In this document: positions 40,727 to 49,992 of the stretch, in pieces
Layout of the letters: each line of letters opens with the position of its first letter
How positions within the stretch are numbered: the stretch's first letter is position 1
Assembly: GCF_001428605.1 (NCBI RefSeq)
Contig: NZ_LMID01000011.1
Span: 636,712 to 696,411 of the forward strand
DNA from: Sphingomonas sp. Root720
GTDB taxonomy: Bacteria > Pseudomonadota > Alphaproteobacteria > Sphingomonadales > Sphingomonadaceae
Direction of reading: 5' to 3'
Length of the DNA: 59,700 bases
Made by a program: the position numbers and the translations under genes
Notes under the pieces: model-generated
Seen by the model: the letters and a program-made list of their open reading frames with translations, nothing else
Databases searched by the model: none
Told to the model about the DNA's origin: nothing

Positions 40727-41173
40727 ATGAACCGCAGGGAAAGGGCGATCGCCACCGCCGAGCTGGAAATGGGGCTCGCCGATTTCTGGCATGACGTCGA
40801 CACCAACTGGGGACGACAGGCCGGCGACTATTATGCGCCGGAAGGAGTCTACAAATCGGGCAAGCTGCTGCTCGAGGGCCGCGAGGCGATCGAGGGCTTC
40901 TACAGCTGGCGCGAGGGGCGCGGCGCCCGGGTCGCGGTCCACGGCTTCACCAATTTCCGCGCGGAGTTCGACGGGGCCGGCGGTGCCACCGCCCACTGGT
41001 ACATGCTGCTGTGGGGCGCCGACGGCGAGGCGCCGCTCGAAAGCACCGCGCCGACGCGCATCAGCCGCGCGACCGAGACCTTCCGCTGGGACGAGGCAGC
41101 CGGCCGCTGGCTCTGCACCCGGCGCGAACTGGAGAACCTGTTCAAGGGCGGCCAGCAGCTCAACTTCAGCTGA
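40727..41173 (+). CDS. SnoaL/NTF2-like domain protein
   Basis: A protein of 148 residues with a cone-shaped alpha+beta fold pattern: IATAELEMGLADFWHDVDTNWGRQAGDYYAPEGVYKSGKLLLEGREAIEGFYSWREGR, then TNFRAEFDGAGGATAHWYMLLW and ESTAPTRISRATETFRWDEAAGRWLCTRREL. The family contains isomerases, dehydratases and hydroxylating-dioxygenase beta subunits, and binds small hydrophobic ligands. The ATG at 40727 follows CGGAG. It is the last gene of the MFS-amidohydrolase operon. Confidence 0.8.
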   Translation: MNRRERAIATAELEMGLADFWHDVDTNWGRQAGDYYAPEGVYKSGKLLLEGREAIEGFYSWREGRGARVAVHGFTNFRAEFDGAGGATAHWYMLLWGADGEAPLESTAPTRISRATETFRWDEAAGRWLCTRRELENLFKGGQQLNFS

Positions 41174-41250
41174 CGATCGAAGGGGTCGGGAGAGGGGAGC
41201 ACATGGCGGGGGGCACCATGTGTCGCCCGGAGATAGGGGGGTGGGCCTTT

Positions 41251-41290
41251 CTCCCCTCTCCCTTTTCCACCCCTCCAGGGGAGAGGGGAG
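41251..41290. terminator. Bidirectional terminator hairpin
   Basis: CTCCCCTCTCCC (41251-41262) is perfectly complementary to 41279-41290. It lies between the convergent SnoaL-like gene and alanine dehydrogenase. A TTTT in the loop and the position 8 bases from the ald stop fit a two-way terminator. Confidence 0.6.
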
Positions 41291-41298
41291 GAAAGGCG

Positions 41299-42396
41299 TC
41301 AGCCCTGGAAGGGCAAGCTCAGTGCCTCTGCGACGGCCTGATGGCGGATCGCACCACCCGAGACGTTCAGGCCGGCGGCCAGGTGCGGATCGGCCGCCAT
41401 CGCGGCTTCCGCGCCGAGATTCGCAAGCTTCTGAACGAAGGGTAGCGTCGCGTTGTTGAGCGCGAAGGCGGATGTGCGCGCTACTGCACCGGGCATGTTC
41501 GCGACGCAATAGTGGATCACGCCGTCGACTTCGAAAACCGGATCGTCGTGGGTGGTGGCATGGCTGGTTTCGAAACAGCCGCCCTGGTCGATCGCGATGT
41601 CGACGAGGACCGAGCCGCGCTTCATCGTCTTCAGCATATCGCGGGTGACCAGCTTCGGTGCGGCCGCGCCCGGAACCAGCACCGCGCCGATCACGAGATG
41701 GGCCTTGGCGACGGCCGCGGCGATCGCCGCCCGCGAGGCATAGGCGGTCTTGATCTGGCTGCCGAAATGCATGTCGAGTTCGGCGAGGCGATCGTTGTTG
41801 ATGTCGTAGATGGTGACGTCGGCGCGCTGGCCGACCGCCATCTGGGCGGCGTTGATGCCGGCGACGCCGCCGCCGAGGATCGCGACCCGCGCGGGCGCCA
41901 CGCCCGGCACGCCGCCCAGCAGCACGCCGCGGCCACCCTGTTCCTTCTCGAGATAATGGGCGCCGACCTGGATCGACATGCGGCCCGCAACTTCGGACAT
42001 CGGCTTGAGCAGCGGCAGCGCGCCCGAGCGCGAGGTGACCGTCTCATAGGCGATGCAGGTCGCGCCCGACGCCATCAGTCCTTCGGCCTGCGGCTTGTCG
42101 GCGGCGAGGTGGAGATAGGTGAACAGCGTGTGGCGCGGTTCGAGCAGCGCGATCTCCGACGGCTGCGGTTCCTTGACCTTGACGATCATGTCGGCGCCCG
42201 CGAACACCGCCGCCGCATCGGCGACGATCGATGCGCCGACCTGCGCGTAATCCTGGTCCTCGAAGTCGATGCCGAGACCCGCGCGGGTCTCCACGATCAC
42301 CTCGTGCCCGGCGGCGACCAACTCGGCCACCGAAGCGGGGGTTAGGCCGACCCGATATTCGTGGTTCTTGATTTCCTTGGGAACGCCGATCCGCAT
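41299..42396 (-). CDS. ald: Alanine dehydrogenase
   Basis: A protein of 365 residues matching NAD-dependent L-alanine dehydrogenase along its length (usual length about 370). Features are MRIGVPKEIKNHEYRVGLTP, KVKEPQPSE (catalytic Lys region), FTYLHLAADK (His region), the NAD-binding VAILGGGVAGINAAQMAVG and the C-terminal HYCVANMPGAVARTSAFALNNATLPF. It interconverts L-alanine with pyruvate and ammonia. The ATG at 42396 gives the family's standard N terminus. It is divergent from an Lrp-type regulator, a common arrangement in which the regulator activates ald in response to alanine. Confidence 0.96.
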   Translation of the reverse strand: MRIGVPKEIKNHEYRVGLTPASVAELVAAGHEVIVETRAGLGIDFEDQDYAQVGASIVADAAAVFAGADMIVKVKEPQPSEIALLEPRHTLFTYLHLAADKPQAEGLMASGATCIAYETVTSRSGALPLLKPMSEVAGRMSIQVGAHYLEKEQGGRGVLLGGVPGVAPARVAILGGGVAGINAAQMAVGQRADVTIYDINNDRLAELDMHFGSQIKTAYASRAAIAAAVAKAHLVIGAVLVPGAAAPKLVTRDMLKTMKRGSVLVDIAIDQGGCFETSHATTHDDPVFEVDGVIHYCVANMPGAVARTSAFALNNATLPFVQKLANLGAEAAMAADPHLAAGLNVSGGAIRHQAVAEALSLPFQG

Positions 42397-42530
42397 TGTC
42401 TTTCTCCCCTTGTACCGATGATCCAGCATAACGCGCCGTCGGCGGGAAAAGATCGTGAAGTGGTGGCGTAACGAACCAAATCCGCCGAGTGAATTGCGCG
42501 AATGCCGTCACTCGTGCGAAAATCTCCCGC
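42397..42530. promoter_or_regulatory. Divergent ald / Lrp-type regulator promoter region
   Basis: 134 bp between the two divergent starts. Two similar GCGAA-ending units (TGCGCGAA at 42495-42502 and CGTGCGAA at 42513-42520) repeat with 18-bp spacing and may be regulator sites. This is weak evidence. Confidence 0.35.
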
Positions 42531-42971
42531 ATGGATCGGATCGACAGCAAAATCCTCGCCGAACTCGCCAAGGACGCGAGTCTCACCAGCGAACAACTCG
42601 GCACCCGGATCGGCCTGTCGCCATCGGCGGCGCATCGGCGGGTACGGGGTCTCGAGCAGGCGGGGGCGATCCTCGGCTATGGCGCCCGGCTGTCGCGCGA
42701 GGCGCGTGGCAATCCATCGACCATCTATGTCCAGGTAACCCTGTCCGACCAGCGGCAGGCGACGATGATGGCGTTCGAACAGGCGCTGGAACGGACCATC
42801 CAGGTCAGCGAGGCCTATCTGCTCAGCGGCGAATCGGATTATCTGATCAAGGTCGAAATTCCCGACCACGACAGCTACGAACGGGTGCATCGCGACATAT
42901 TGTCGGCGCTGCCCGGCGTGCAGCGGCTGGTGAGCCAGGTCACCCTGCGCACGGTGATCGCCAAGGAATAG
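42531..42971 (+). CDS. Lrp/AsnC-family transcriptional regulator
   Basis: A protein of 146 residues. The N-terminal helix-turn-helix is MDRIDSKILAELAKDASLTSEQLGTRIGLSPSAAHRRVRGLEQAGAI, followed by the RAM/AsnC ligand-binding domain (YVQVTLSDQRQATMMAFEQAL ... GESDYLIKVEIPDHDSYERVHRDILSALPGV). The start at 42531 fits the family; an in-frame ATG at 42489 would add 14 non-conserved residues. It probably controls the divergent ald gene. Confidence 0.93.
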   Translation: MDRIDSKILAELAKDASLTSEQLGTRIGLSPSAAHRRVRGLEQAGAILGYGARLSREARGNPSTIYVQVTLSDQRQATMMAFEQALERTIQVSEAYLLSGESDYLIKVEIPDHDSYERVHRDILSALPGVQRLVSQVTLRTVIAKE

Positions 42972-43140
42972 GGGCACCAACGGATCTCCGGGCGGACGGA
43001 TAGCCGGACGGGGACGGCGCGCGGCGGCGTGGCTTGTTGCGGGGGCAGGGAACAAATGCTAGTTGCCCGCCGCTATGCGCCTGACCGGGGGAGGGAGGGC
43101 GCGGAATTGGGCGTGTTTCAAACATGAAGTCCATCCTCGC

Positions 43141-45075
43141 ATGAGCAGCGACGCCGCAGTGGGCGCCGAACAGGCCGGATCGTCCCCGATCCACGCCGGG
43201 CATGCCCATGGCAGTCTCGGCGCGATGGTCGTCGGCGCGATCGGCGTGGTCTTCGGCGATATCGGCACCAGCCCGCTTTACGCCTTCCGCGAGACCTTCG
43301 CCGGCCATCACCCGCTGCCCCCCGACGAACTCCACATCCTCGGCGTTCTCAGTCTGATCTTCTGGTCGATGATGCTCGTGGTGACGTTCAAATATGTCGC
43401 GATCATCATGCGCGCCGACAACAAGGGCGAAGGCGGCAGTCTGGCGCTGCTCGCGCTGATCAACCGCAAGTCGGAGGGCAAGCGCTGGAGCAAGGGCATC
43501 ATCCTGCTCGGCGTCTTTGCGACCGCGCTGTTCTACGGCGACAGCATGATCACCCCGGCGATCTCGGTGCTGTCGGCGGTCGAGGGCCTGACCACCGTCG
43601 AGGCCGGCTTCGCGCCGATGGTGCTGCCGATCGCGGTGGGCATCCTGATCGGCCTGTTCATGATCCAGTCGCGCGGGACCGCGAAGGTGGGGATGCTGTT
43701 CGGCCCGATCATGCTGATCTACTTCACCACGCTCGGCGTACTCGGGACCTGGCATATCCTCGGCAACCCGCACGTCCTGATCGCGCTCAACCCCTGGTAT
43801 GCGATCCGCTTCTTCATGGAGGAGGGCACGCTCGCCTTCCTCGCCATGGGATCGGTCGTCCTCGCGGTGACGGGCGCCGAGGCGCTCTATGCCGACATGG
43901 GCCATTTCGGCCGCCGCCCGATCGGGCTCAGCTGGCTGACCTTCGTGGTACCGGCTCTGATGCTCAACTATCTGGGGCAGGGGGCGATGATCCTGTCGCA
44001 GGACATGGCGACCGCGCTCAGGACGATCCACAATCCCTTCTTCCTGCTGGCGCCCGAAATGCTGCGCCTGCCGCTCGTCATCCTCGCGACGATGGCGACG
44101 GTGATCGCCAGCCAGGCGGTGATCACGGGCGCCTTCTCGGTCACCCAGCAGGCGATCCAGCTCGGCTTCATCCCGCGCCTGCGCATCACCCACACCAGCG
44201 CCGGATCGATCGGCCAGATCTATATTCCGGCGATCAACTGGGGCCTGATGGTGATGGTGATCCTGCTGGTCATCTCCTTCCGCACCTCGTCCAATCTCGC
44301 CGCCGCCTATGGCATCGCGGTGACCGGGGCGATGGCGATCGACACCTGCCTGATCGCGGTGGTGCTGGTCCATCTGTGGGGCTGGAACAAGTGGCTGGCG
44401 GCGCCGCTGATCGCGGTGTTCGCGGCGGTCGACCTCGCCTATTTCGGTGCCAACCTGACCAAGGTGCCCGACGGCGGCTGGTTCCCGCTGCTGATCGGGT
44501 TCATCGCCTTCACCCTCCTCACCACCTGGGCGCGGGGACGGCTGCTGATGATCAACCGGCTGCGCGAGGCGGCGATGCCGGTGAAGGTGTTCGTCCAGTC
44601 GGCGGTCAATTCGGCGGTGCGGGTGCCCGGCACCGCGGTGTTCATGACATCGCAGGCGCAGGGCGTGCCGCACGCGCTGCTCCACAACCTCAAGCACAAC
44701 AAGGTGCTGCACGAACGCGTCATCCTGCTGACGGTGAAGATCGCCGACGCGCCCTATGTGGCCGGCGGCCAGCGTGTCGATTTCGCCGATCTCGGCCAGG
44801 GCTTCTACCGGATCGTGATCAACTACGGCTTCATGGAGGATCCCGACGTGCCGGCGGTGCTGGCGCAGACGCGGACATGCGGGCCCGATTTCAAGATGAT
44901 GGACACCAGCTTCTTCCTCGCGCGGCAGACGCTGCTGCCGTCCGACCGGCCCGGCATGGCGATCTGGCGCGAGAAGCTGTTCTCCTGGATGCTGCGCAAC
45001 GCCGAAAGCGCGATGGAGTTCTTCAAGCTGCCGACCAACCGCGTGGTCGAACTGGGTAGCCAGGTCGAGATCTGA
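43141..45075 (+). CDS. kup: Kup-type potassium uptake transporter
   Basis: A protein of 644 residues with 12 hydrophobic segments and a hydrophilic C-terminal tail. Family motifs are [81 protein letters not shown] and [20 protein letters not shown]. It imports K+ with H+ across the inner membrane. The ATG at 43141 has a poor ribosome site, but it gives the usual short N-terminal tail before GDIGTSPLY. The adjacent housekeeping genes are not functionally linked. Confidence 0.96.
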   Translation: MSSDAAVGAEQAGSSPIHAGHAHGSLGAMVVGAIGVVFGDIGTSPLYAFRETFAGHHPLPPDELHILGVLSLIFWSMMLVVTFKYVAIIMRADNKGEGGSLALLALINRKSEGKRWSKGIILLGVFATALFYGDSMITPAISVLSAVEGLTTVEAGFAPMVLPIAVGILIGLFMIQSRGTAKVGMLFGPIMLIYFTTLGVLGTWHILGNPHVLIALNPWYAIRFFMEEGTLAFLAMGSVVLAVTGAEALYADMGHFGRRPIGLSWLTFVVPALMLNYLGQGAMILSQDMATALRTIHNPFFLLAPEMLRLPLVILATMATVIASQAVITGAFSVTQQAIQLGFIPRLRITHTSAGSIGQIYIPAINWGLMVMVILLVISFRTSSNLAAAYGIAVTGAMAIDTCLIAVVLVHLWGWNKWLAAPLIAVFAAVDLAYFGANLTKVPDGGWFPLLIGFIAFTLLTTWARGRLLMINRLREAAMPVKVFVQSAVNSAVRVPGTAVFMTSQAQGVPHALLHNLKHNKVLHERVILLTVKIADAPYVAGGQRVDFADLGQGFYRIVINYGFMEDPDVPAVLAQTRTCGPDFKMMDTSFFLARQTLLPSDRPGMAIWREKLFSWMLRNAESAMEFFKLPTNRVVELGSQVEI

Positions 45076-45155
45076 GGGCTTTTGTCCGGCCCTCTCCGGC
45101 GAAGGCGGGGAGGGGGTGACCGTTTCCGAGGCGATGTCACGCGCTATAAGGAGCG

Positions 45156-45707
45156 ATGCCCGCTCCCCCCGCCTCCGCACCCCAGGCCCCCATCATCGTC
45201 ACCGCCACGATCGGCCCCGCGGACCTCGCCTGGGCGGACGGGCTGCGCCGCGCGCATTTCCCGCCCGAGCGAAACCGGCTCCCGGCGCATCTGACCCTGT
45301 TCCATCATCTGCCGCCGTCGCTGCTCGGCGAGGTCAAGCGGCTGCTGTCGGGGGAGGCGCGGACGGCCACCCAGCCGGCGGCGCGGGTCGCGCGGCTGAT
45401 ATCGCTCGGCCGGGGCGTGGCGCTGGCCGTGGACAGTCCGGGACTGATCGCGATCCGCGCGCGGCTGGCCGAGGCGTTGCACGGCGCGCTGACCCCGCAG
45501 GACGAGGCCGGCTGGCGCCCGCATATCACCATCCAGAACAAGGTCAGCCCGACCGAGGCGCGGGCGTTGCTGCAGGCGCTGCGCCAGGATTTCGCGCCAC
45601 GCCCGATCGCTATCACGGGCCTCGCTTTGCACTGGTATCGCGGGGGGCCGTGGGAGCCGATCGCCGGCTATGGCTTCAGTCGATCTGGCCTATTCCGTCG
45701 CAGCTGA
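45156..45707 (+). CDS. 2'-5' RNA ligase / cyclic phosphodiesterase (2H) family protein
   Basis: A protein of 183 residues with two H-x-T/S-type motifs of the 2H phosphoesterase superfamily: HLTLFHHL (about residue 45) and HITIQNKV (about residue 123). It would open or form 2',5' or cyclic phosphates in RNA, or act on nucleotide by-products. AAGGAG lies just before the ATG. Its 3' end overlaps the convergent DUF3775 gene by 32 bases. Confidence 0.85.
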   Translation: MPAPPASAPQAPIIVTATIGPADLAWADGLRRAHFPPERNRLPAHLTLFHHLPPSLLGEVKRLLSGEARTATQPAARVARLISLGRGVALAVDSPGLIAIRARLAEALHGALTPQDEAGWRPHITIQNKVSPTEARALLQALRQDFAPRPIAITGLALHWYRGGPWEPIAGYGFSRSGLFRRS

Positions 45708-46083
45708 GGTCGAACGCGGTCAGCCCGGCATCCAGATAGCCGGCCAGCATCGGCATATCGAGCAGCTGCTCGATGATCGTCTCCGGATCGTCCTCGCTCG
45801 CGGCCTCGAGCGCCTCGTCCCACTCGCTGGCGTCATAGGTACCGCGACCGACCAGCGCGAGGGCCAGGACATCGGCGATCTCGTCCTCGGCGAGATCCTC
45901 CAGCAGCGTACGGACCTCGTCCTCGATCGCCTCGTTGGCCTCATCCTCCAGGACGGCCATCGGGTCGTCGCTGTCGGTGGGGTCCTCCTCGTCGTCCGTC
46001 TCGATCGCGGGGACCTGCGCCTCCAGCTCGCGCGCGCGCACGATCAGCCGACATACCATATCCAGCGAAACCGTCAGTTCCAT
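45676..46083 (-). CDS. DUF3775-family acidic protein
   Basis: A very acidic protein of 135 residues: MELTVSLDMVCRLIVRARELEAQV, then DDEEDPTDSDDP and LEDLAEDEIADVLALALVGRGTYDASEWDEALEAASE. It resembles DUF3775 proteins of alphaproteobacteria, which have no assigned function. The start at 46083 matches the family N terminus. Overlap with the convergent 2H gene is small. Confidence 0.8.
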   Translation of the reverse strand: MELTVSLDMVCRLIVRARELEAQVPAIETDDEEDPTDSDDPMAVLEDEANEAIEDEVRTLLEDLAEDEIADVLALALVGRGTYDASEWDEALEAASEDDPETIIEQLLDMPMLAGYLDAGLTAFDLSCDGIGQID

Positions 46084-46160
46084 TGTCCCATCCTCGTCCC
46101 CGGCAGTCCGGCCGGGATTTTCAACGTGGACGCGATGCTAGGGTTCCCGACCCGTCCGCA

Positions 46161-47393
46161 TCAGGCGGGAAGAAGGGACTTCAGCGGGATCTCCGGATTG
46201 GCGAGCCCGGCCTTGTCGGGGGAAATACCGCCTGTCACGAGCGCCTTGCCCTGGACATAGTCCTTCACCGCGTTGACGCAGTCGAGGGCCAGTACCCGGC
46301 CGTCTTTCAGATAGATGACCGAGAAGCTGCGCGCCGCCGGATCGCCGCGGACGATCGTCTCGTCATAGCCGATCGACAGGCCCATCGTCTGGAGCCGCAG
46401 GTCATATTGGTTCGACCAGAACCAGGGCACCGCATGATAGACGTCGGTCCCGCCCAGGATGTGCTTGGCGGCAGTGGTCGCTTGGTCGTTGGCGTTCTGC
46501 ACCGATTCGAGACGGATGCGCGCGCCGCCCGCGAAGGCGTTGGCGTGCATCGCGCAGTCGCCGATCGCATAGATGTCGGGCAGGCTGGTGCGGCAATATT
46601 CGTCGACGTCGACGCCGTTGCCGCCGGCGGCACCGGCCGCGATCAGCGGCTCGACCGCGGGGACGATGCCGATACCGACGATCACCATGTCGGCCGGGAT
46701 CACGCTGCCGTCGTGCATCTGGACGCCGGTGACGCGGTCCTGCTCGTCGCCGAGGATACAGTCGACCTTGGCGCCAAGCTGCACGTCGACGCCATGGGCG
46801 CGGTGCTCGGCCTCGTAGAAGCGCGACAGCGCCTCGCCGGCGACGCGGGCGAGGACGCGGTCGAGCGCCTCGAGCACGGTCACCTTCTTGCCGAACTTGG
46901 AGAGGACGGCGGCGGCCTCGAGGCCGATATAGCCGCCGCCGATCACGACGACGTTGGTGGTGCGGTCGAGCTCGCCAAGCATGCGATCGGCGTCCTCGCG
47001 GGTGCGGACGCCGTGGACGCCGGCGAGATGGTGGCCCGAGCAGGTGAGCCGCCGCGGCGCACCGCCGGTCGCCCAGACCATCTTGCCATAGCCGATGGTC
47101 GACCCGTCGGTGAGGGTGACCTGGTGCGCGGCCGGATCGACCGACGCCACCCGCTTGCCGAGCAGCATGTCGACGCCGCGTTCGGCCCAGAAGGTGGCCG
47201 GACGGATCAGGATCCGGTCGAACGTCTTCTCGCCCGAGAAATATTCCTTCGAAAGCGGCGGGCGCTCATAGGGGAGATCGGGCTCGTCGCCGACGATCGC
47301 GATCGTGCCCTCGAACTTGTTCTGCCGAAGCGCCACCGCAGCCTGCGCGCCACCATGGCCGGCACCCACGATCAGAACGTCATATTGCGCCAA
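46161..47393 (-). CDS. FAD-dependent ferredoxin reductase-like oxidoreductase
   Basis: A protein of 410 residues of the putidaredoxin/rhodocoxin reductase type. It has the FAD motif [21 protein letters not shown], the distinctive [12 protein letters not shown], the NAD motif [18 protein letters not shown], and [13 protein letters not shown] (FAD-ribityl), followed by [15 protein letters not shown]. It passes electrons from NAD(P)H to a [2Fe-2S] ferredoxin for P450s or Rieske oxygenases. A TTG at 47393 is chosen as start because GGGAG lies 8 bases upstream and the FAD strand begins at residue 3. No ferredoxin gene is adjacent. It is a candidate partner for the Rieske oxygenases, although 25 kb away. 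Confidence 0.9.
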   Translation of the reverse strand: MAQYDVLIVGAGHGGAQAAVALRQNKFEGTIAIVGDEPDLPYERPPLSKEYFSGEKTFDRILIRPATFWAERGVDMLLGKRVASVDPAAHQVTLTDGSTIGYGKMVWATGGAPRRLTCSGHHLAGVHGVRTREDADRMLGELDRTTNVVVIGGGYIGLEAAAVLSKFGKKVTVLEALDRVLARVAGEALSRFYEAEHRAHGVDVQLGAKVDCILGDEQDRVTGVQMHDGSVIPADMVIVGIGIVPAVEPLIAAGAAGGNGVDVDEYCRTSLPDIYAIGDCAMHANAFAGGARIRLESVQNANDQATTAAKHILGGTDVYHAVPWFWSNQYDLRLQTMGLSIGYDETIVRGDPAARSFSVIYLKDGRVLALDCVNAVKDYVQGKALVTGGISPDKAGLANPEIPLKSLLPA

Positions 47394-47517
47394 TTCCGAA
47401 TCTCCCAGGCTTGCTTCGTTCCACGCGCTCTCTATCGCGCGACGCGGCAATGTCCAGTTGACCGCGTTCACCACCCCGCTTATAGGCCCGCTCCACCGCA
47501 TTCGCGGACGCTTTGGG

Positions 47518-47593
47518 GCGGAGTAGCTCAGCTGGTTAGAGCAGCGGAATCATAATCCGCGTGTCGGGGGTTCAAGTCCCTCCTCCGCTACCA
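47518..47593 (+). tRNA. tRNA-Met (anticodon CAT)
   Basis: A 76-base cloverleaf including an encoded CCA (47591-47593). The 7-bp acceptor stem (first pair G-T) joins 47518-47524 to 47583-47589. The D arm is GCTC...GAGC, the anticodon stem GCGGA/TCCGC holds the loop ATCATAA, and the T arm contains GGTTCAAGTCC. The anticodon CAT could also be tRNA-Ile2, but the body resembles elongator tRNA-Met. Its 3' end is the attachment site of the adjacent integrase remnant. Confidence 0.92.
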
Positions 47594-47720
47594 TCGCAAA
47601 CCTCAAAGAAACCTCGCATTTCCGCCGCTTTTGCGGCCTTCGAGATGGCGATTTTTCTCACTCCCAAATCGTACTGATTGGTCACATTTAGGCCCATTTG
47701 GACCCATTTGGACCCCTCTT

Positions 47721-47738
47721 GTGAACGAGTTTGTGAAC
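47721..47738 (+). repeat. Near-repeat GTGAACGAG..., copy 1
   Basis: GTGAACGAGTTTGTGAAC matches GTGAACGAGCCTGTGAAC at 49887-49904 in 16 of 18 bases. The two copies flank the integrase and AlpA-like genes. They could be remnants of two related elements or of a duplicated end. Confidence 0.45.
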
Positions 47739-47770
47739 TGGTTTCGTCGTCTCTCAATGCCGAGATTCGC

Positions 47771-49006
47771 ATGAGAAGACACGACTTCACCCCCGCAACG
47801 CTTGACGCAATGGCATTTGGCCGACGACCCGACCCAGCGGTGGTCGGCTTGACATTTGTGAACGCGCCAAGCGGCCGAAAGAGCTGGAGCTTCAGGCGGC
47901 GACTGCCTGGATCCAAGAAAATTCTCTCCCTGACACGCGATTATCCCGCGGTTTCGCTTGCCGAAGCGCGCGAGTGGGCAACAACGCTCAACGAGAAGAT
48001 CGAGCGCGGGATCGACCCCCGCGAGGAGGCGCGTGCCGAGCAGGCCCATCTCGGAATGACGCTGAGCGCAGCCCACAAGCTCTACATGGCCGTCCTCACG
48101 CGCGGGGATCGCAAGAAGCTTAAGCCGCGCACGCTCTCGGACAAACAGCTCATCTTCGACCGGGACATCAAGCCGAGACTGGGTACTCAGCTAATATACG
48201 ATCTTACCGACGATCAATGCTGGGAGGCGGTATACGACAAGGCGAAGGCCTCGAAGGATCGCGCGAACAAGATGGCGAGCGAGCTCAACTGTTTTCTGCG
48301 CTGGTGCAGCGGCCGCGAAGGGCGGATGGCCGGCATCGAACCATTGACGCACCCGGCACCAACGCTGACATCGACCTGGTTCTCCACCGGCCCCAAAGCC
48401 AATCAGCGGTTTCCTTCGGACCAGGAGATCAAGTGGCTGCTGCAAGCGCTAGTCGGGGAAGCCCTCCAATATCGTCGGGGCTTTCTGCTATTGTTGCTCA
48501 CAGCCGGTCGGCGCACCGAGGTTCACTGCGCACCATCGTCGGAGTTTGTCGATGGCGTCTGAACCTTGCCTTCCGACCGATCCAAAAATGGGGACGTCAA
48601 CGTCATTGCGTTGGGGCCGTGGGGGTGGAGCCTGACCCACACCAACCACGAATGGCTTTTCCCCTCACCACGTCTGGATGGTCCGCAACGTGGCGGATGG
48701 TTCCAGGCTCGCGATCGGATCCACGCCGCAATGGAGAAGCTGGCGGGTGCCGAAATCCCCTCGTGGCATTTCCATGACCTGCGACGGACCTTTCGGTCGA
48801 ATGCGCGGCGCGTCGGCATCGATCGGGATATCGCCGAACTGATGCTCAATCACAGGCGGCACGGTATGGAAGGCATCTACGACAAGAACCAGCAGCTTGA
48901 ACTTCGGGCGGCCGGCTTCGCTGCCTGGGAAAGGCACATTGTTGGGCTCGTCGTTGAGCTAAAACTGGTAGAGGAACTCAGCGTTCCTCCGGATGCAATC
49001 TCTTAG
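47771..49006 (+). pseudogene. Tyrosine recombinase / P4-type integrase with in-frame stop
   Basis: One reading frame from 47771 to 49006 encodes a full P4-like integrase of about 410 residues, broken by a TGA at 48560-48562 where relatives have Trp (DGV-stop-TLPSDRSKNG). The N-terminal arm-type domain (FGRRPDPAVVGLTFVN...LTRDYPAVSLAEAREWA) and core-binding domain precede the stop, as does the first catalytic Arg (TAGRRTEV). The H-x-x-R box (HDLRRT), the later His (LNH) and the Tyr (GIYDKNQ) follow it. All catalytic residues are therefore present, but the protein is cut. It lies 178 bases after tRNA-Met, the usual place for such integrases. Translation could start earlier, at 47678 (GTG). Confidence 0.88.
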
Positions 49007-49031
49007 AATAGCAGCTAAAGCTGAGCTCGCT

Positions 49032-49247
49032 TTACCACAGCGCCCGGCTTTCGAACCAACGTTCCACGTCGGCGAGCTTGAAACGAGGACATGGTTTGCT
49101 GCCACTGGCGGCGAGGTCATATTCGCGCGGAAAGCCGCTTGAACGTTGTTTGCGTAAGCGATCGATCTGACAGCGCGAAAGACCAGCCATGCTTGCAAAC
49201 TCGTTGACCGTGATCATGTGGCTCGATGGTGTATCTTTGTTCAACAT
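49032..49247 (-). CDS. AlpA-family (excisionase-like) DNA-binding protein
   Basis: A protein of 71 residues: MITVNEFASMAGLSRCQIDRLRKQRSSGFPREYDLAASGSKPCPRFKLADVERWFESRALW. The start of the family helix-turn-helix (ITVNEFASMAGLSRCQIDRLRK) and the late R-F-K-L-x-D-V-E-R-W-F block are typical of AlpA/prophage excisionase regulators. It is encoded convergently to the integrase remnant, as in P4-like islands. It may still be intact; frames upstream of 49247 are not conserved. Confidence 0.75.
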   Translation of the reverse strand: MLNKDTPSSHMITVNEFASMAGLSRCQIDRLRKQRSSGFPREYDLAASGSKPCPRFKLADVERWFESRALW

Positions 49248-49392
49248 ATGCGGTTCCCATGGGCGCCGCATTGTGAGCCGAGCAATCTTCGAAACAAAGC
49301 GCCTCGCGAGGGTCACCGGCTGCCTTTCCGGGCCATGGTTTCGATTTTCCGCCAATCATGCGGGGACCTTTTAACTTCGACGCGTATCGAGA

Positions 49393-49410
49393 GTTCGAAT
49401 CCCTCCCGCT
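49393..49410 (+). repeat. tRNA 3'-end fragment (putative attachment-site remnant)
   Basis: GTTCGAATCCCTCCCGCT resembles the T-arm and acceptor end of a tRNA and aligns with the tRNA-Met 3' end at 47570-47589 (GTTCAAGTCCCTCCTCCGCT) with two substitutions and a 2-base gap. No complete tRNA can be folded here. It may be the right end of an element inserted at tRNA-Met, or a scar from another tRNA. Confidence 0.5.
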
Positions 49411-49534
49411 CTTTCCGCAACGCATATACTTGTTCAGTAGTGTGCCGGCGTAACGCGTGCCCCCAAATTGCTATTGGCGGCACACTAAAGGGCCTTTTCC
49501 GAAATTAGCTCCGGGTCGAGAAGGGTTCCGGTCC

Positions 49535-49786
49535 ATGAAGCGGAGAAAGCCCTTGGCACCTAAGCACAGTTTGCAGCTGCCCTCGGTGGCTGGCGTGACC
49601 CTAGAACCATTGACGGTTAGGGTTGCTGTTGCCTCTGAGCTAACGGGTCTCAGCGAGGCACACATCCGAACATTGATAAAAACCGGCGACCTCAAGGCTG
49701 TGAATATCGGGAGAACGTCTCTCGTGATCTACCAAAGTCTAAAGGCGTTGGTGTGGCAACGGGGCAGGGGCAGCCTCGTCCAGTGA
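49535..49786 (+). CDS. Small helix-turn-helix protein (MerR/excisionase-like)
   Basis: A protein of 83 residues with TVRVAVASELTGLSEAHIRTLIKTGDLKAVNIGRTSLVIYQSLKALVWQR, the pattern of MerR-type or excisionase-like helix-turn-helix domains that bind DNA by a winged helix. The ATG at 49535 has AAGGG about 10 bases upstream. It lies in the remnant element. Which promoter or recombination site it acts on is unknown. Confidence 0.65.
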   Translation: MKRRKPLAPKHSLQLPSVAGVTLEPLTVRVAVASELTGLSEAHIRTLIKTGDLKAVNIGRTSLVIYQSLKALVWQRGRGSLVQ

Positions 49787-49886
49787 CGCTGAGCATCATA
49801 TCGAATGTCGACATGCTGTTCGCTCGCCGTCTCTGATCAGGGGATTGACGAGCAGTCGCTGCGCGCTCGCGCTGCATTAGTTATGC

Positions 49887-49904
49887 GTGAACGAGCCTGT
49901 GAAC
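49887..49904 (+). repeat. Near-repeat GTGAACGAG..., copy 2
   Basis: GTGAACGAGCCTGTGAAC, 16 of 18 bases as at 47721-47738. The surrounding stretch 49787-49992 shows no gene. Confidence 0.45.
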
Positions 49905-49992
49905 CCGTACGGGATGCCGCACATCAGCACCCGCAGAAACGCGAAGCCGCCACCGCGCTGTCTGCGGATCGCGGCTCCGCGTTTACCCCTGG

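Noticed and set aside
45089-45155. Possible small gene between kup and the 2H-family gene
   Set aside because: Only shadows of the neighbouring frames; nothing recognisable.
47518-47593. tRNA with CAT anticodon as initiator tRNA-fMet or tRNA-Ile2
   Set aside because: The first acceptor pair is G-T rather than the mismatch of initiator tRNA, and the anticodon stem lacks the three G-C pairs of initiators. Ile2 cannot be fully excluded, but the body is closer to elongator tRNA-Met.
48560-48562. TGA in the integrase as a possible selenocysteine or readthrough codon
   Set aside because: No selenocysteine insertion-type hairpin is evident, relatives have Trp at this point, and it is not an active-site position. 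A nonsense mutation is simpler.
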